Positions 1 to 11,700 are shown, counted from the stretch's first letter. The stretch is 64,000 nucleotides of DNA from Anas platyrhynchos (GCF_047663525.1 NC_092591.1:30599001-30663000), one strand, 5' to 3'. A program made the numbers and translations. The notes: generated by a model from the sequence alone, not told the origin.

Positions 1-10
1 ACCCGTCCAT
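1..10 (-). CDS. TOPORS-like RING gene, first codons only (body lies left of the window)
   Basis: The reverse complement of positions 10-8 is an ATG in a strong Kozak context followed by GAC GGG. Positions 1 to about 290 match 27760-28060 and 56331-56600, where the same ATG opens a TOPORS-like RING frame on the minus strand. The body of this copy must therefore lie beyond position 1. Only three codons are visible, so whether it is intact cannot be judged. Confidence 0.5.
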
Positions 11-296
11 GGCCGCAGGGCACTGCAGAGATGCCACCAACTGCAAGAGACAGCGAGGCCACGGTCACTGGTGCAACAAGGGTGGGCGGCAGAGATGCCC
101 CAGTATCCCAGCAGGAAACCCACGGGCCCCGTGGCTGTGCTGTTCCATGCTCCCCACTGCCACGGAGCCGGGCTGTGGCCCTGGCAGCCTCCCGATCCCC
201 ACGATCCCCATGGGGACGTGTCCCCACACAGCTCAGCCGGAGGCTCCATAGCCCGACCGAATCCTTGCTCAGAGGAGGAAGAGGACGGGCAGACTA
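11..296. other. 5-prime flank of TOPORS-like gene
   Basis: GC-rich sequence repeated at 27769-28060 and 56340-56620, always directly upstream of a minus-strand TOPORS-like start codon. It may hold the promoter or 5-prime untranslated region of that gene. I see no TATA box or coding exon in it. Confidence 0.4.
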
Positions 297-765
297 ACCC
301 CCACCTCATTACACCCTCCTTTAAGGTAGAGAGCAATAAGGTCACCCCTGAGCCTCCTTTTCTCTAGGCTGAACAAGCCCAGCTCCCTCAGCCGCTCCTT
401 GTAGGACTTGTTCTCCAGGCCCCTCACCAGCTTCGTCGCCCTTCTCTGGACCCGCTCAAGCACCTCGATGTCCTTCTTGTAGCGAGGGGCCCAAAACTGA
501 ACACAGTTCTCGAGGTGCGGCCTCACCTGAGCCAAGTACAGGGGGACAATCACTTCCCTAGCCCTGCTGGCCACTCTGCTTGTTAGGCAAGCCAGGATGC
601 CGTTGGCCTTCTTGACCTCCGGAGCACACTGCTGGCTCATATTCAGCCGACTGTCCACCATCACTCCCAGGTCCTTCTCTGCCTGGCAGCTTTCCAACCA
701 CTCAACCATCTTCAGACTTCCAGATCTAGAGGAACACTTTGGCTGCAGCCTAAAAGTCATGAGTA
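297..765 (-). mobile_element. CR1 LINE fragment, end of reverse transcriptase ORF
   Basis: Minus-strand translation gives the typical C-terminal part of the CR1 ORF2 protein ([17 protein letters not shown], then [19 protein letters not shown]). The fragment lacks the CR1 3-prime tail and all upstream parts. A close copy lies at 56621-57095. Boundaries are approximate. About 55 unassigned bases separate it from the LTR that follows. Confidence 0.85.
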
Positions 766-819
766 CAGAAGCTCCCCCAAGCCAGCCAATCTTCTCCGCG
801 TGACCTGCCAGAAAACAGC

Positions 820-1398
820 TGTCCTGGTTTCAGCTACGATAGAGTTAATTTTCCTCCTAGGAGCTGTTGGGTGCTATGTTGTGGATTAGGATGAACACGC
901 TGCTGTTTTAATTGTTGCTGAGCAGTGCTTACACTAAGCCAAGGACGTTTCAGCTTCTCACTCTGTCCTGCCAACGGGCAGGCTGGGGGTGCAGCAGGAG
1001 CTGGGAGGGGACAGGCCCAGGACAGCTGACCCAAACTGGCCAAAGGGGCAGTCCATACCCTCCGACATCATGCTAAACAATAGATAGGGGTGGCTAGCTG
1101 GGATGGGGGGTCTGTCTGCTCGGGGATAGGCTGGGCATCGGTCAGCGGGTGGTGAGCAGTTGCATTGTGCATCACTTATTCTGTACACATTAGTAGTAGT
1201 AGTAGTAGTATTGTTATTATTATTGTGTTTTTGTTTGTTTGTTTGTTTGCTTGTTTGTTTTCCTGTCTTAATAAACTGTCTCTGTCTCGACCCACAGGCT
1301 TCATTTTCCTATTTCTCTCCCCCATCCCAGAGAAGGGGTGGGGACAGTGAGTGAATGGCTGTGTGGTGCTTAGCTGCTGGCCAGGGGAAACCACAACA
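820..1398 (+). repeat. Solo LTR of an avian endogenous retrovirus
   Basis: Starts TGTCCTGGTTTCAGC and ends near AAACCACAACA, matching in opposite orientation the two LTRs that flank the provirus at 30735-35606. It contains a TAG/ATT-type microsatellite (about 1190-1225) and an AATAAA-like signal near 1270. No internal viral sequence adjoins it, so it is a solo LTR. No target-site duplication could be read with confidence. A close copy is at 57149-57720. Confidence 0.75.
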
Positions 1399-2651
1399 AC
1401 AACAATGTAGTTATGTAACCAAATTAAAGCCAAAACTTTCAGCCCGGTCCTTGACCTGAATAGGGAGTGAGGATCCGGATCCTGGCATTTATACGTGATA
1501 GTTTATGTGCAGCCAAAGTAAATACTGCAGTCAGAGGTCATGGCGCTAGATTTTGAACAGTCCTGCATAAAGAAGAGATCTCAGGAAAGCAAATTTAAAT
1601 AACATTAACATCAAGAAAAGTCTTCCTGATTACTATATTCTTTGTCTGTCTTGACTAGACAGATGAAAATCTATGACGGCAATTTTGCCTTTTAGGTCAT
1701 TTATTTATTTATTTATTTTATTAATATTTATTTATTTTAACAGGCTCTGTACTAATTTTCCTCACAGAATGACTAGCAGCAATATGACCCTTACGGGCCT
1801 TTTGTAGTTACTTCATTAGGTCAACTCTAACCACTAAGCCCCTTGTCAGGTTCTTTCTATTAGCCATAAGGAGCAATTGACCCTAAAACATTGAAGCCAG
1901 GTAGAGGAGCCTATTCCACAAGGTCTCTTGGCTCCACCCTTGTGAAGTGAAATCTGCCAGGTGGGGATCATTTGACCTTTGCTCTATAGGAAGCGTGAGG
2001 ACTTATGGGTGGAATTGCCTCTCCAGGGGAGTTTGAGGCTCAGGTTACTTAGGGTGCTTTTCTACTGTCCTGGTGAAATGTTCTCAGTGTTCCCCAGTAG
2101 GCTGCTTTTTTCTTCATGTTTTCTACCATCTCTGTGAAATAGTTTTGGAGACTCTATGAGCTAGTTATGTCGGTGGTGCCTTCTCAGGACAGGAAAACCC
2201 TGGTGGTGCTACTTCCCTGTGAAGTAGTTTGGCAGTGACTCAAGTTCAGAAGCTGGCAGGTAAGTGTTCCTGAGTCTTACAGTTGCTTTGTGTTGGGGAG
2301 TTTGAGGACTTCCTTCACCTGGTCTGTTTTCAGTCAAGTTACTTACATGGATTCTAAGTTTCATTCCCAGCCCTAAAAAAATATAATAAAATAATAATAA
2401 CTAAAACCAAACAACCTCAGAAGCTCAAGTGCATGCAGGTAAGGCTGACTTTGAAGAGTGTTTTCAAGTATTTGTTAAGATTGAACAACAGGCAGTATGA
2501 AAAAGGTGCCTTACTGTGAATTCAAGTCTTGCTTTGTGGGAAGAAGAAACAGTTTTGGGTAGATGCTGGTGGCGTTCTCGTTACTTTGGCAAAGTGTCAA
2601 TTGTGAGTATGTGCTGTACGTAAAAGAAATTCTGTTTTCACAATACGCATG
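1399..2651. other. Duplicated non-coding spacer
   Basis: AT-richer sequence without a convincing ORF, present three times (here, 28111-29216 and 57721-58977) with few differences. It includes an (ATTT)n stretch near 1699-1730 and A-rich runs near 2380. It is probably ordinary host intergenic or intronic DNA carried in the segmental duplication. I recognise no gene. Confidence 0.5.
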
Positions 2652-5600
2652 TCACAGAATCACAGAATTTCTAGGTTGGAAGAGACCTCAGGGTCATCGA
2701 GTCCAACCTCTGACCTAACGCTAACAGTCCCCACTAAACCATATCCCGAAGCTCTACATCTAAACATCTTTTAAAGACTTCCAGGGATGGTGACTCCACC
2801 ACTTCCCTGGGCAGCCTGTTCCAGTGCCTAACAACCCTTTCGGTAAAGAAGTTCTTCCTAACATCTAACCTAAAACTCCCCTGGGGCAACTTAAGCCCAT
2901 TCCCCCTCGTCCTGTCACCAGGCACGTGGGAGAACAGGCCAACCCCCACCTCGCTACAGCCTCCTTTAAGGTATCTGTAGAGAGCAATAAGGTCACCCCT
3001 GAGCCTCCTCTTCTCCAGGCTGAACAAGCCCAGCTCCCTCAGCCGCTCCTCGTAGGACTTGTTCTCCAGGCCCCTCACCAGCTTCGTCGCCCTTCACTGG
3101 ACCTGCTCAAGCACCTCGATGTCCTTCTTGTAGCGAGGGACCCAAAACTGAACACAGTACTCGAGGTGCGGCCTCACCAGAGCCGAGTACAGGGGGACGA
3201 TCACCTCCCTAGCCCTGCTGCTCACACTGTTTCTGATACAAGCCAGGATGCCGTTGGCCTTCTTGGCCACCTGAGCACACTGCTGGCTCATATTCAGCCG
3301 ACTGTCCACCATCACTCCCAGGTCCTTCTCTGCCTGGCAGCTTTCCAACCACTCATCTCATAGACCGTAGCTCTGCTTGGGGTTATTGCACCCCAGGTGC
3401 AGGACCCGGCACTCGGCCTTGTTAGACTTCATGCAGTTGACCTCAGCCCATCGGTGCAGCCTATCCAGATCCTCCTGCAGAGCCTTCCTACCCTCGAGCA
3501 GATCGACACGTGCGCATAGCTTGGTGTCATCTGCAAACTTACTGAGGGTGCACTCAATGCCCTCGTCCAGATCATTGATGAAGATATTAAAGAGGACCGG
3601 CCCCAGCACTGAGCCCTAGGGGACGCCACTAGTGACTGGCCTCCAACTGGACTTGACTCCATTCACCACGACTCTTTGGGCCCGGCTATCCAGCCAGTTT
3701 CTAACCCAACGAAGCGTGCGCCAGTCCAAGCCACGAGCAGCCAGTTTCTTGAGGAGAATGCTGGGGGAGACGGTGTCAAAAGCCTTGCTGAAGTCAAGGT
3801 AGACCACATCCACAGCCTTTCCCTCGTCCATCCAGCGCGTCACTTTGTCATAGGAGGAGATCAGGTTCGTCAAGCAGGACCTGCCTTCCATAAACCCATG
3901 CTGACTGGGCCTGATCGCCTGCTTGCCCTGCAAGTGCCGCAAGATGACTCTCAAGAGGATCTGCTCCATGAGCTTCCCTGGCACTGAGGTCAAACTGACA
4001 GGCCTGTAGTTTCCCGGGTCTGCCCTCCGGCCCTTCTTGTAGACAGGCGTCACATTTGCTAGCCACCAGTCAACTGGGACCTCCCCCGATAGCCAGGACT
4101 GCTGATAAATGATGGATAGGGGCTTGGCCAGCTCCTCTGCCAGTTCTCTCAGTACCCTTGGGTGGATCCCATCCGGCCCCATCGACTTGCGCACATCCAA
4201 GTGCCATAGCAGGTCGCTAATCATTTATTCGTGGATAGTGAGGGCCACATCCTGCTCCCCATCCCCTTCCGCCAGCTCAGGGTACTGGGTATCCGGAGAA
4301 CAACTGGTATTGCCGCTAAAGACTGAGGCAAAGAAGGCATTAAGCACCTCCGCCTTTTCCTCATCTTTTGTAACAACGTTTCCCCCCGCATCCAGTAAAG
4401 GATGGAGATTCTCCTTAATCCTCCGTTTTGCATTGATATATTTGTAAAAAGATTTTTTGTTGTCTTTAACGGCAGCAGCCAGCTTGAGCTCCAGATGAGC
4501 TTAGGCCTTTCTAATTTTGTCCCTGCACAGCCTCGTAACATCCTTATAGTCCTCCTCAGTGTCCCGCCCTTTTTTCAAAAAAAGATTGTAAACCCTCTTT
4601 TTTCTCCTAAGCTCAGGCTGCAACTCTCTGTTGAGCCAGGCCGGTCTTCTTCCACACCGGCTCGTCTTTGGGCACGTGGGGACAGACCGCTCCTGTGCCA
4701 TTAAGATTTCCCTCTTGAAGAGCGCCCAGCCTTCCTGGACCCCTCTGCCCTTCAGAACCACCTCCCAGGGGACTCCACCAACTAGTGTCCTGAGCAGCCC
4801 AAAGTCAGCCCTCCGAAAGTACAATACAGCGGTTTTACTGGTCCCCTTCCTGGCCTCGCCAAGAATAGTGAACTCCACCATTTCGTGGTCACTCTGCCCA
4901 AGACAGCTCCCGACAACCACATCCTCCACCAGTCCTTCTCTGTTTGTGAAGAGAAGGTCTAGCGGGGCACCACCCCTGGTAGGTTAACTAACCAGCTGCG
5001 TCAGGAAGCTATCTTCCCTGCTCTCCAGAAACCTCCTAGACTGCTTCCTCTGGGCTGTGTTGTGCTTCCAGGATATGTCAGGGAAGTTGAAGTCCCCCAC
5101 GAGTACAAGCGCTGAAGATTTTGCAACTTCTGTAAGTTGCCTGTAGAACTCCTCATCCGTCTCCTCATCCTGGTCCGGCAGTCTATAACAGACCCCGACC
5201 AGGACACTAGCCTTGTTGGCGCAGCCGATCCTAACCCAAAGGGACTCGACCTTGTCATTCCCAGCCTCAAGTTCTACAACATCGAAAGACTCTCTAACAT
5301 AGAGAGCCACACCACCACCCCTTCTGTGCTGCCTGTCCCTTCTGAAGAGCTTATAGCCAGGCATTGCAGCACTGCAGTCATGAGACCGGTCCTACCACGT
5401 CTCTGTGACGGCAACCAAGTCGTAGCCGGCCTGCTGCACGATGGCTTCCAGCTCCTCCTGTTTGTTACCCATGCTGCGTGCATTGGTGTCCCTGACCCTG
5501 GCCCCAGGGAGGCAGCAGACTGCCCTACGGGTAGGGTCAGGCCGACAAATAGGGCCCTCTGTTCCCCTAAGAATAGAGTCTCCAACAACAATAACCCTCC

Positions 5601-6160
5601 TGTCTTTCTTGATGGAGGCAGTCCTGAGGCGTGGAGTCGACCTCCTCGCCCTAGGCATCCTCCTGGGAACACTTGCTACCTCTTCCTCAGCTACTGGTCT
5701 GTCGAGCTCCAGGGCCTCAAACCTGTTGTGTAAGGGCACCTGGAAAAGTGGGGTCAGAAGGGGAGGGCATCGCCTGCGATGTCGAGCAGGGACCTGTTTC
5801 CATTCCTCCTCAACTCCCAGATCCCCTCCCTCTGCCCGACAGCAACTGGGCAGGGGGTCCACCCCCATTTCGGGTGTCTCACCCCGGTACCTCTCCTTGA
5901 AGCCCTGCAGGGAGTTACTCCACCAGTCTGTCTCCAGCTCACACTCCCTGATATCCCCCAACCTCGCCACCTCCTCCTTGAGCTCCACCACCATGCGGAT
6001 CAGGTCATCCACCTGCTCGCACCTCACGCACGCAGCGTCTCTGCCTCCTGCCGATGGCAGCAGCAGGCTCAGACACTCCTTGCATCCGGTGACCTGAACT
6101 GCTGCATTTTATAACGGGCAGTCGGTCTGGGTGTGTACCGACTTCCTGGAGAGTGCACCG
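2652..6160 (-). mobile_element. Near-full-length CR1 LINE, degenerate
   Basis: On the minus strand, from 6160 down, it shows an ORF1 part with a coiled-coil-like start and a SGNH-esterase-like motif (VVGDSILRG). An ORF2 endonuclease (about 5364-4984), linker (4929-4501) and reverse transcriptase (4224-2734, with the FADD catalytic motif near 3530) follow, and then the CR1 3-prime tail with its CACAGAATCACAGAAT repeat at 2653. Several frameshifts and stops break ORF2. Near 5490 a deletion fuses ORF1 directly to the start of the endonuclease frame (frame 6027-5392), so the element cannot be autonomous. The 5-prime boundary is approximate. Confidence 0.9.
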
Positions 6161-6505
6161 TGCCTGGTGGAGACCATTATCACCTAGCATCAAAAGCCTT
6201 TAAACTAGTAGAAATTACAGTTTCAAGGAGATAACTGGAGAGAAAGAAATTATTGTTGGCCATCTTCCCCGACCACTTCGTAGATGGGCTCCCTGAAGAA
6301 AAAGCGTGAAAGGTGTCATTGTTAAGAGTTTCTGAGGCAGGGTCAGGGGAAGATGTGTTTTCCCCCTTGTTCACTCTCCCTTTCTTCTCCAGGTTTGTTC
6401 TGGTAGCTTTCCAAAGCCTCGACTATAATTCAGATGTTCTGACAAGCTCGTCCTTCTCAGTACGTCTCCTGAATGCACTTGAGGAGACGTACTGGCCCCC
6501 GGCCC
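6161..6505. other. Duplicated spacer next to CR1 5-prime end
   Basis: About 340 bases found also at 37211-37550 and 62156-62495, each time at the 5-prime side of a minus-strand CR1. A minus-strand frame without an ATG (6374-6180) stays open in all three copies, but these are recent duplicates, so that is weak evidence for coding. It could be CR1 5-prime UTR or host DNA. Confidence 0.4.
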
Positions 6506-7025
6506 CGGTCCGTCTCTCTCTCTCCTGGGTCCATTGTCCATCCTGTGGGGCTGCAGGGCAGAGCTGGGCCCACAGGCACGTCCCCAAGCTCTGGGCTCAT
6601 GGGAAGGATGGGGAAGAGCCCAGGGCCCAGCTCCAGGGCCTTCCATTGGCCCCAGAGCTGCAGGCTCTCCCTGCCAGGAGAACAGGATGAGGAATGGAAG
6701 GCACGGCGCATCCCAGGGATGCTTCCTCTGCCCCAGCACCCCCAGCGACACCCACCCTGGGGTGAAGGGGATCATGTGCACCCTCAGCAAGCTGGGCAAG
6801 GACACCAAGGTGGGCAGGAGTGTTGATGTGCCTGGGGGCAGGAAGGCTCTGCAGAGGGACCTGCACAGGCTGGAGCGATGGGCCGAGGCCAACTGGAGGA
6901 GGTTCAAGAAGGCCAAGTGCCGCGTCCTGCATGTGGGGCAAAACAACCCTGTGCAAGGCTGCAGGCTGGGGGCAGAGTAGCTGGAAAGCTGCCCGGAAGG
7001 AAGGGAGCTTTGTGCAGGGGCAGGA
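6506..7025 (+). repeat. SRCR-gene 3-prime flank fragment fused to a CR1 fragment
   Basis: The first about 170 bases match the DNA just past the poly(A) signal of the SRCR genes (for example 12870-13045). The rest is plus-strand CR1 reverse-transcriptase sequence ([12 protein letters not shown], then AKCRVLHVG). The same fusion occurs at 37551-37985 and 62496-63012, always joined to a truncated TOPORS-like gene. It appears to be a recombination product carried upstream of the plus-strand SRCR genes. Confidence 0.65.
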
Positions 7026-7308
7026 TGCCCCCCTGTGTGGGGGCAGGCTCCAGTGCATCAAGTACTCGGTGCGGTCGGCTGACGACCACCTGCAGTGTCC
7101 TGTCGCAGAGCCCAGAGAGCAGCTGGGGGACGGCCAGCAGGACGACAGGGGGCTGCAGGGCTGGTGCTCAGGGCTCATGAGTGCAGCTTCCCACCCAACC
7201 TCTGGACAGCCTCCCTCTGGGAGCAGCTGGCTGACACCAGGGCCCTCCTTTAGGGTGGTCGCTTTGCTGCTGCTGGAGCATTGCAGGCTTCTGCATAGGA
7301 GTCAGTAA
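7026..7308 (+). pseudogene. TOPORS-like gene remnant, RING lost
   Basis: Matches the 3-prime two thirds of the RING gene at 27358-27768 but in plus orientation. It begins at the last zinc-ligand cysteine ([12 protein letters not shown]) and runs through SADDHLQCP to the end. The RING start codon and most zinc ligands are replaced by CR1-derived sequence, so no RING product is possible. Equivalent remnants lie at 37986-38297 and 63013-63297. Confidence 0.7.
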
Positions 7309-8594
7309 GAGAAAACAGGAGTCCCTGCCCCAGCGACAGCAGGTACAAGCAACATCAAATAGCTGCAGTTAATCAGTTTAAGCACTGACTTTGCTCTGGG
7401 GAAGCACCCTGCCTACCAGATCATATGCCCTAATACGGAAAGCAGCCTTCGAAAATGCTCCTCACAGCTCTGCCTTTCTTATTAGTGCACTGCGAGCAGC
7501 TTCTGAAAGCAAAACCTGTCCCAGCAAAAGAGGCAACAGCAGTCGCCTGTCCTTGTCCTTCCAGAACTGGACAGCAGCCTGCTAAACCTCAAGATAGGTG
7601 GTGGTTACAAAGGCAGTAGTGAGCTGTTTGTTTCTGGGTTTTGCTATGGGTTTTGCTGTGTCCCGGCCCAGCGGACAAGCAGGGCAGTGCTTCTGAGAGG
7701 CGCCTGCGCACCCGGCACACACTTCCTCCTGCCCCAGCACCGGGCTGCACACAGGGACACGGGCAGGGAGGGCTGGGCCCCTGCTGCTGGCCCCTTCTAC
7801 AGCTGGGGGCTTCTGTGCTGGCCCCACAGCAGCCAGACCCCCCAGCACCAAGCTACGTTCTGTGGGTACCCCTGTGCCTGCTGCGAGGGTCAGGCTGCCT
7901 CCTTCTCCTCCTCCCACTTTAGGGCTCCTTCTTTCTGCCCCCAGCTCCAGAGGCACAGGTGGCCTCTTTGGGGTCTTTCTGGGTGATGCCAAGGCCACAA
8001 GCTGTCCCTGGTGTCGGACAGGAACCTCTGCACGTGACACGATCCCCTCATGGACGGTGCTGCAAATCGGTGCCCTGAGGCTGAAGCCTCAGCTCTGAGC
8101 CCGTTGGCAGCATCCCCGCTGCTGCTCAAAGCCACGATGCTATCGCCAGCAGCGCAGGTGCCCCAGCAGCTGCGTGCAGTGAGAGCCGCTGTTTCCCTGA
8201 GAGGGGGAATCTGCCACCCCTGTGCCTGTACCACGAGCCTCTGCAGGGTCTTGAGATGTCCCTCCTGCACGTCTTCAGGCCAGCGCGGGGACCTGATTCT
8301 GCACGGTGACCCTTGGGCTTGTTCCAGGTGGGTCAAGGCCCCCCCCATCACAGGCTGAGTACTGGGGTGCTGAGGGAGGCCATGTTCTGAGGGAGGACCC
8401 GAAGCTGGGGATAACTCTGTCCCCACGGGGACCTGCTCTTGTTGGGCACAGCCCCAACCCCAGCTGAGGGGGACACAGGAGCCAGGCAGGCTGCCTCCCC
8501 TCGGGGACATTTGGGTGCTGAGCCCCAGCGGGGAGGCGGGGGGGTGCGTGACGCCAGAAGCGGAGCCGAGTCTCATATTTGGGCACGGAGCAGG
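7309..8594. other. Conserved 5-prime flank of SRCR gene A
   Basis: About 1.3 kb shared with the upstream regions of C, D and E, but only the last part is shared with B. It links a TOPORS-like gene to each SRCR promoter. Long open frames on the minus strand (about 8040-7582) are conserved but lack an ATG and reflect high GC. No gene recognised; distal regulatory elements are possible. Confidence 0.5.
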
Positions 8595-8701
8595 TTATTG
8601 GAGGCTGGGCCCCGGCAGGCAGCAGATAACCCTCCTGATAGCGGCTCACAAGGTGCCTGCGCCGCCCCCATTGGCTCCTGCCAGCGGGGGCTGCCTATAT
8701 G
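8595..8701 (+). promoter_or_regulatory. Core promoter of SRCR gene A
   Basis: Contains two inverted CCAAT boxes (ATTGG at 8597-8601 and 8670-8674), two GATA motifs (AGATAA at 8624-8629, TGATAG at 8636-8641) and a TATA element reading TATATG at 8696-8701. The start codon is 44 bases past the TATA, so the 5-prime UTR should be only about 15-20 bases. The other four copies read TATATAT, so the box in A is slightly weaker. Confidence 0.7.
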
Positions 8702-8744
8702 TCCCCCTCCCCGGCGCGGGGCTGCGTCTGGCACTGGGGGCAGG

Positions 8745-11700
8745 ATGGTGCCTGCCAGGGCACTGGGGCTGCTCCTCTGCGTGCAGCTCTGTGGGGGTGA
8801 GTGCTGGGGCTGGCCTTGGGGCAGGGGCTGGCCATGGGTAAGCAGTGGAGAAGCAGTGGAGCAGGGATCAGGGAGCAGCTGTGGGGCAGGTGCCCCCCAG
8901 GCTCAGCAAGGTCCCTGGGGTTGAACAGGCAGCGGGGAGCTGCGGCTGGTGGATGGCGGCGGGCGCTGCGCTGGCCGCGTGGAGGTGAAGCACCAGGGCG
9001 AGTGGGGCTCCGTCTGCAGCTACGACTTCGACTGGGACCACCGGGGCGCCGGCGTGGTGTGCCGGCAGCTGGGCTGCGGCGCGGTGGCCCGGGCGTCCCC
9101 GTACGCCCCGTTTGGGCAGGGCAAGGGACGCATCTGGCTGCACCCCTTCCTCTGCCGTGGCTCTGAGGCCACCTTGCAGGACTGCCCCCATTATGGCTGG
9201 GGCAAACACTTCTGTAACCATGAGTCGGACGTGGGGGTTACCTGCACAGGTGAGGTGGGGTCGTGGTGCTGGGGATGCCATGTTGTGATCCCCAAGGTCA
9301 GGACTGAGTCCTGTACGTGCTACAGAGGCGCTGGAGCTGAGGCTGGCGGCTGGCAGGGGACCCTGTGAGGGGAGAGTGGAGGTGAAGCTGCGGGGACGCT
9401 GGGGCACGGTGGCAGATGATGCCTGGGACACAGAGGACGCTGAGGTAGTGTGCCAGCAGATGGGCTGCGGCTCAGTCGCTGACATCTACAAAGGGTCCAA
9501 TTTTGGCCGAGCTGACGGCCCCCTCAGTTTGGCGCTTGTTGACTGTGATGGGACAGAGAAGGCCCTCTGGGACTGCAAGATTCAAGGCTGGGGTCCCTAC
9601 GAAGGCCCTCATGAATACGACAGCACTGTGGTGTGCCAAGGTGAGTGCTGGGGACATGCGGTGCTGCAGGGAGCCCCCTCGTGCGCATCCCCCCCAGGAG
9701 CCCTCCTCTCGCGGCAGGGTTCTCCCGTCTGGCCGGAGGGGACGGCGCCTGCTCGGGGCGGCTGGAGGTGCGTCAGGGCCGGGCCTGGGCCACCGTCTGC
9801 CACGGCCACGTGGACCTCAAGGCCGCCCAGGTGGTGTGCAGGGAGCTGGGCTGCGGCACGGCAGTGGCCGTCCCCGCTGCCGGCCATTTTGGGGCAGCAA
9901 CGGGGCCGCTCTGGGACGGCGCCTTTGAGTGCAACGGCAGCGAGCCACTCCTGGCCAGCTGCGCCCGGCGGCCGACCCACGGCCAGGCCTGTGCTGGCCC
10001 CGCTGCTATCGTCTGCTCACGTAAGTGCTGGGGCCGGTGTCCGGGGGGCCGGGGCAGCCCCTTGCAGCGTGGGGCGCCCCGGGGGGGCCCTGCCCTGCCA
10101 TCCCCCCAGCACCCTCTCTGCGCCGCAGCCTACACCGGTTTCCGTTTGGCGGATGGCGGCTCGGGCTGCGCCGGGCGGGTGGAGGTGGAGGCGCAGGGGA
10201 CATGGGGAGCGCTGTGTGCCAGCGCCTGGGACCTGCGCGACGCCCACGTCCTGTGCCGCCACCTGGGCTGCGGCCCCGCCGCCTCCCTGCCCCCAGGAGG
10301 CCATTTCGGGACGGGCACGGCCACGGGGCCACTGCGGCGCGATGCCCTGAGCTGCAGCGGGAGCGAGCGGCACCCGGGCGAGTGCCCCGTGGCGCTGCTG
10401 GGGGAGCCCGCCTGCCCCCCTGGCCATGCCGCCGCCGTCAACTGCTCAGGTGGGTGCAGGGGCCGCGGGGACCCGTGGCAGGCGGGGAGCAGCGCCCGTC
10501 CCCACGGCACGGCCGGGCTCTTGCAGGCGCCGCTGAGCCCCTGCGGCTGCTGGACGGGGAGAGTCGGTGCGATGGGCGGCTGGAGGTGGCCACGAGCCCC
10601 GGGACCTGGGCCCGCGTGGCTGCGGGGCCGGGGGACGACCGAGCTGCCTTGGTGGCGTGCCGGCAGCTGGGCTGCGGTGTGCCAGAGAAGGTCTACGCTG
10701 TGCCGGCCGCCAGCTCGGGCCCCGAGGAGCTGCAGGAGCTGCACTGTGCCGGCAGCGAGGAGCTCCTGGCGCAGTGCAACGCCTCGGGGTCTGCCGCAGC
10801 GCCCGGCCACAGCCCCCCAGAGGCGGCCGTCGCCTGCTCAGGTGAGTGCGCCGGGAAGGGCCGCAGGTGCCCAGCGGGTGCCCCCAGCCCCATGCTGGCC
10901 CTCCCGTGCAGGCAGCCGGCAGCTGAGGCTGGCGGGCGGCCCCGGGCGCTGCGCCGGCAGGGTGGAGGTGTACAGCGAGGGCACGTGGGGCACCGTGTGC
11001 CAGGACGCCTGGGACCTGCCAGATGCCGACGTCGTGTGCCGCCAGCTGGGCTGTGGGCTGGCCCTGGAGGCGCCTGGCTCGGAGCGCTTCGGGCCCGGCG
11101 TGGGGACGCTGTGGCCGGGTGCCGGGGGCTGCTCGGGGACGGAGGCGGCTCTCTGGGCCTGCCCAGCCCCGGCACGACGTGGCTGCCGCCGGGGCGGCGG
11201 TGCCGGTGCCGTGTGCTCAGGTAGGTGAGCACTGTGATCCCTCAGCTGGGTGGGGAGCAGGCCCTGCTGCCTGTGGGGTGCGCGCTGCCCCACCTGTCCC
11301 AATGGTGCCGCGACCCCCCGTCCCCTGTTGTTGCAGGGCTGCTGCGTCTGGCGGGGGGCAGCAGCAGCTGCAGCGGGCACCTGGAGGTGCTGCGCGAGGG
11401 GACGTGGGGCCGCGTGTGCGCCAACGACACCAGCCCCGCCACAGCTGCCGTTGTGTGCCGCCAGCTGGGCTGTGGCAGCGGGGGGAGGCTGGTGGCCGTC
11501 CCTGCACAGGGCTCGGTCCCCGCCTGGCTGGGCTGGGTGCGATGCCAGGAGGGGGCCCCCTCGCTCTGGCGCTGCCCCTCGGCGCCCTGGCACCTGCAGT
11601 TCTGTGGCCCCGAGGGGGTCGCCCACATTGCCTGTGACGAGGACACCGAGGACACGAGCGGGGCCACCAGCACTGCAGGTAGCAGCTGCCGGCACGGGGG

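Noticed and set aside
6180-6374. Short minus-strand frame conserved in three copies
   Set aside because: No ATG, and the copies are recent duplicates, so conservation is not informative.
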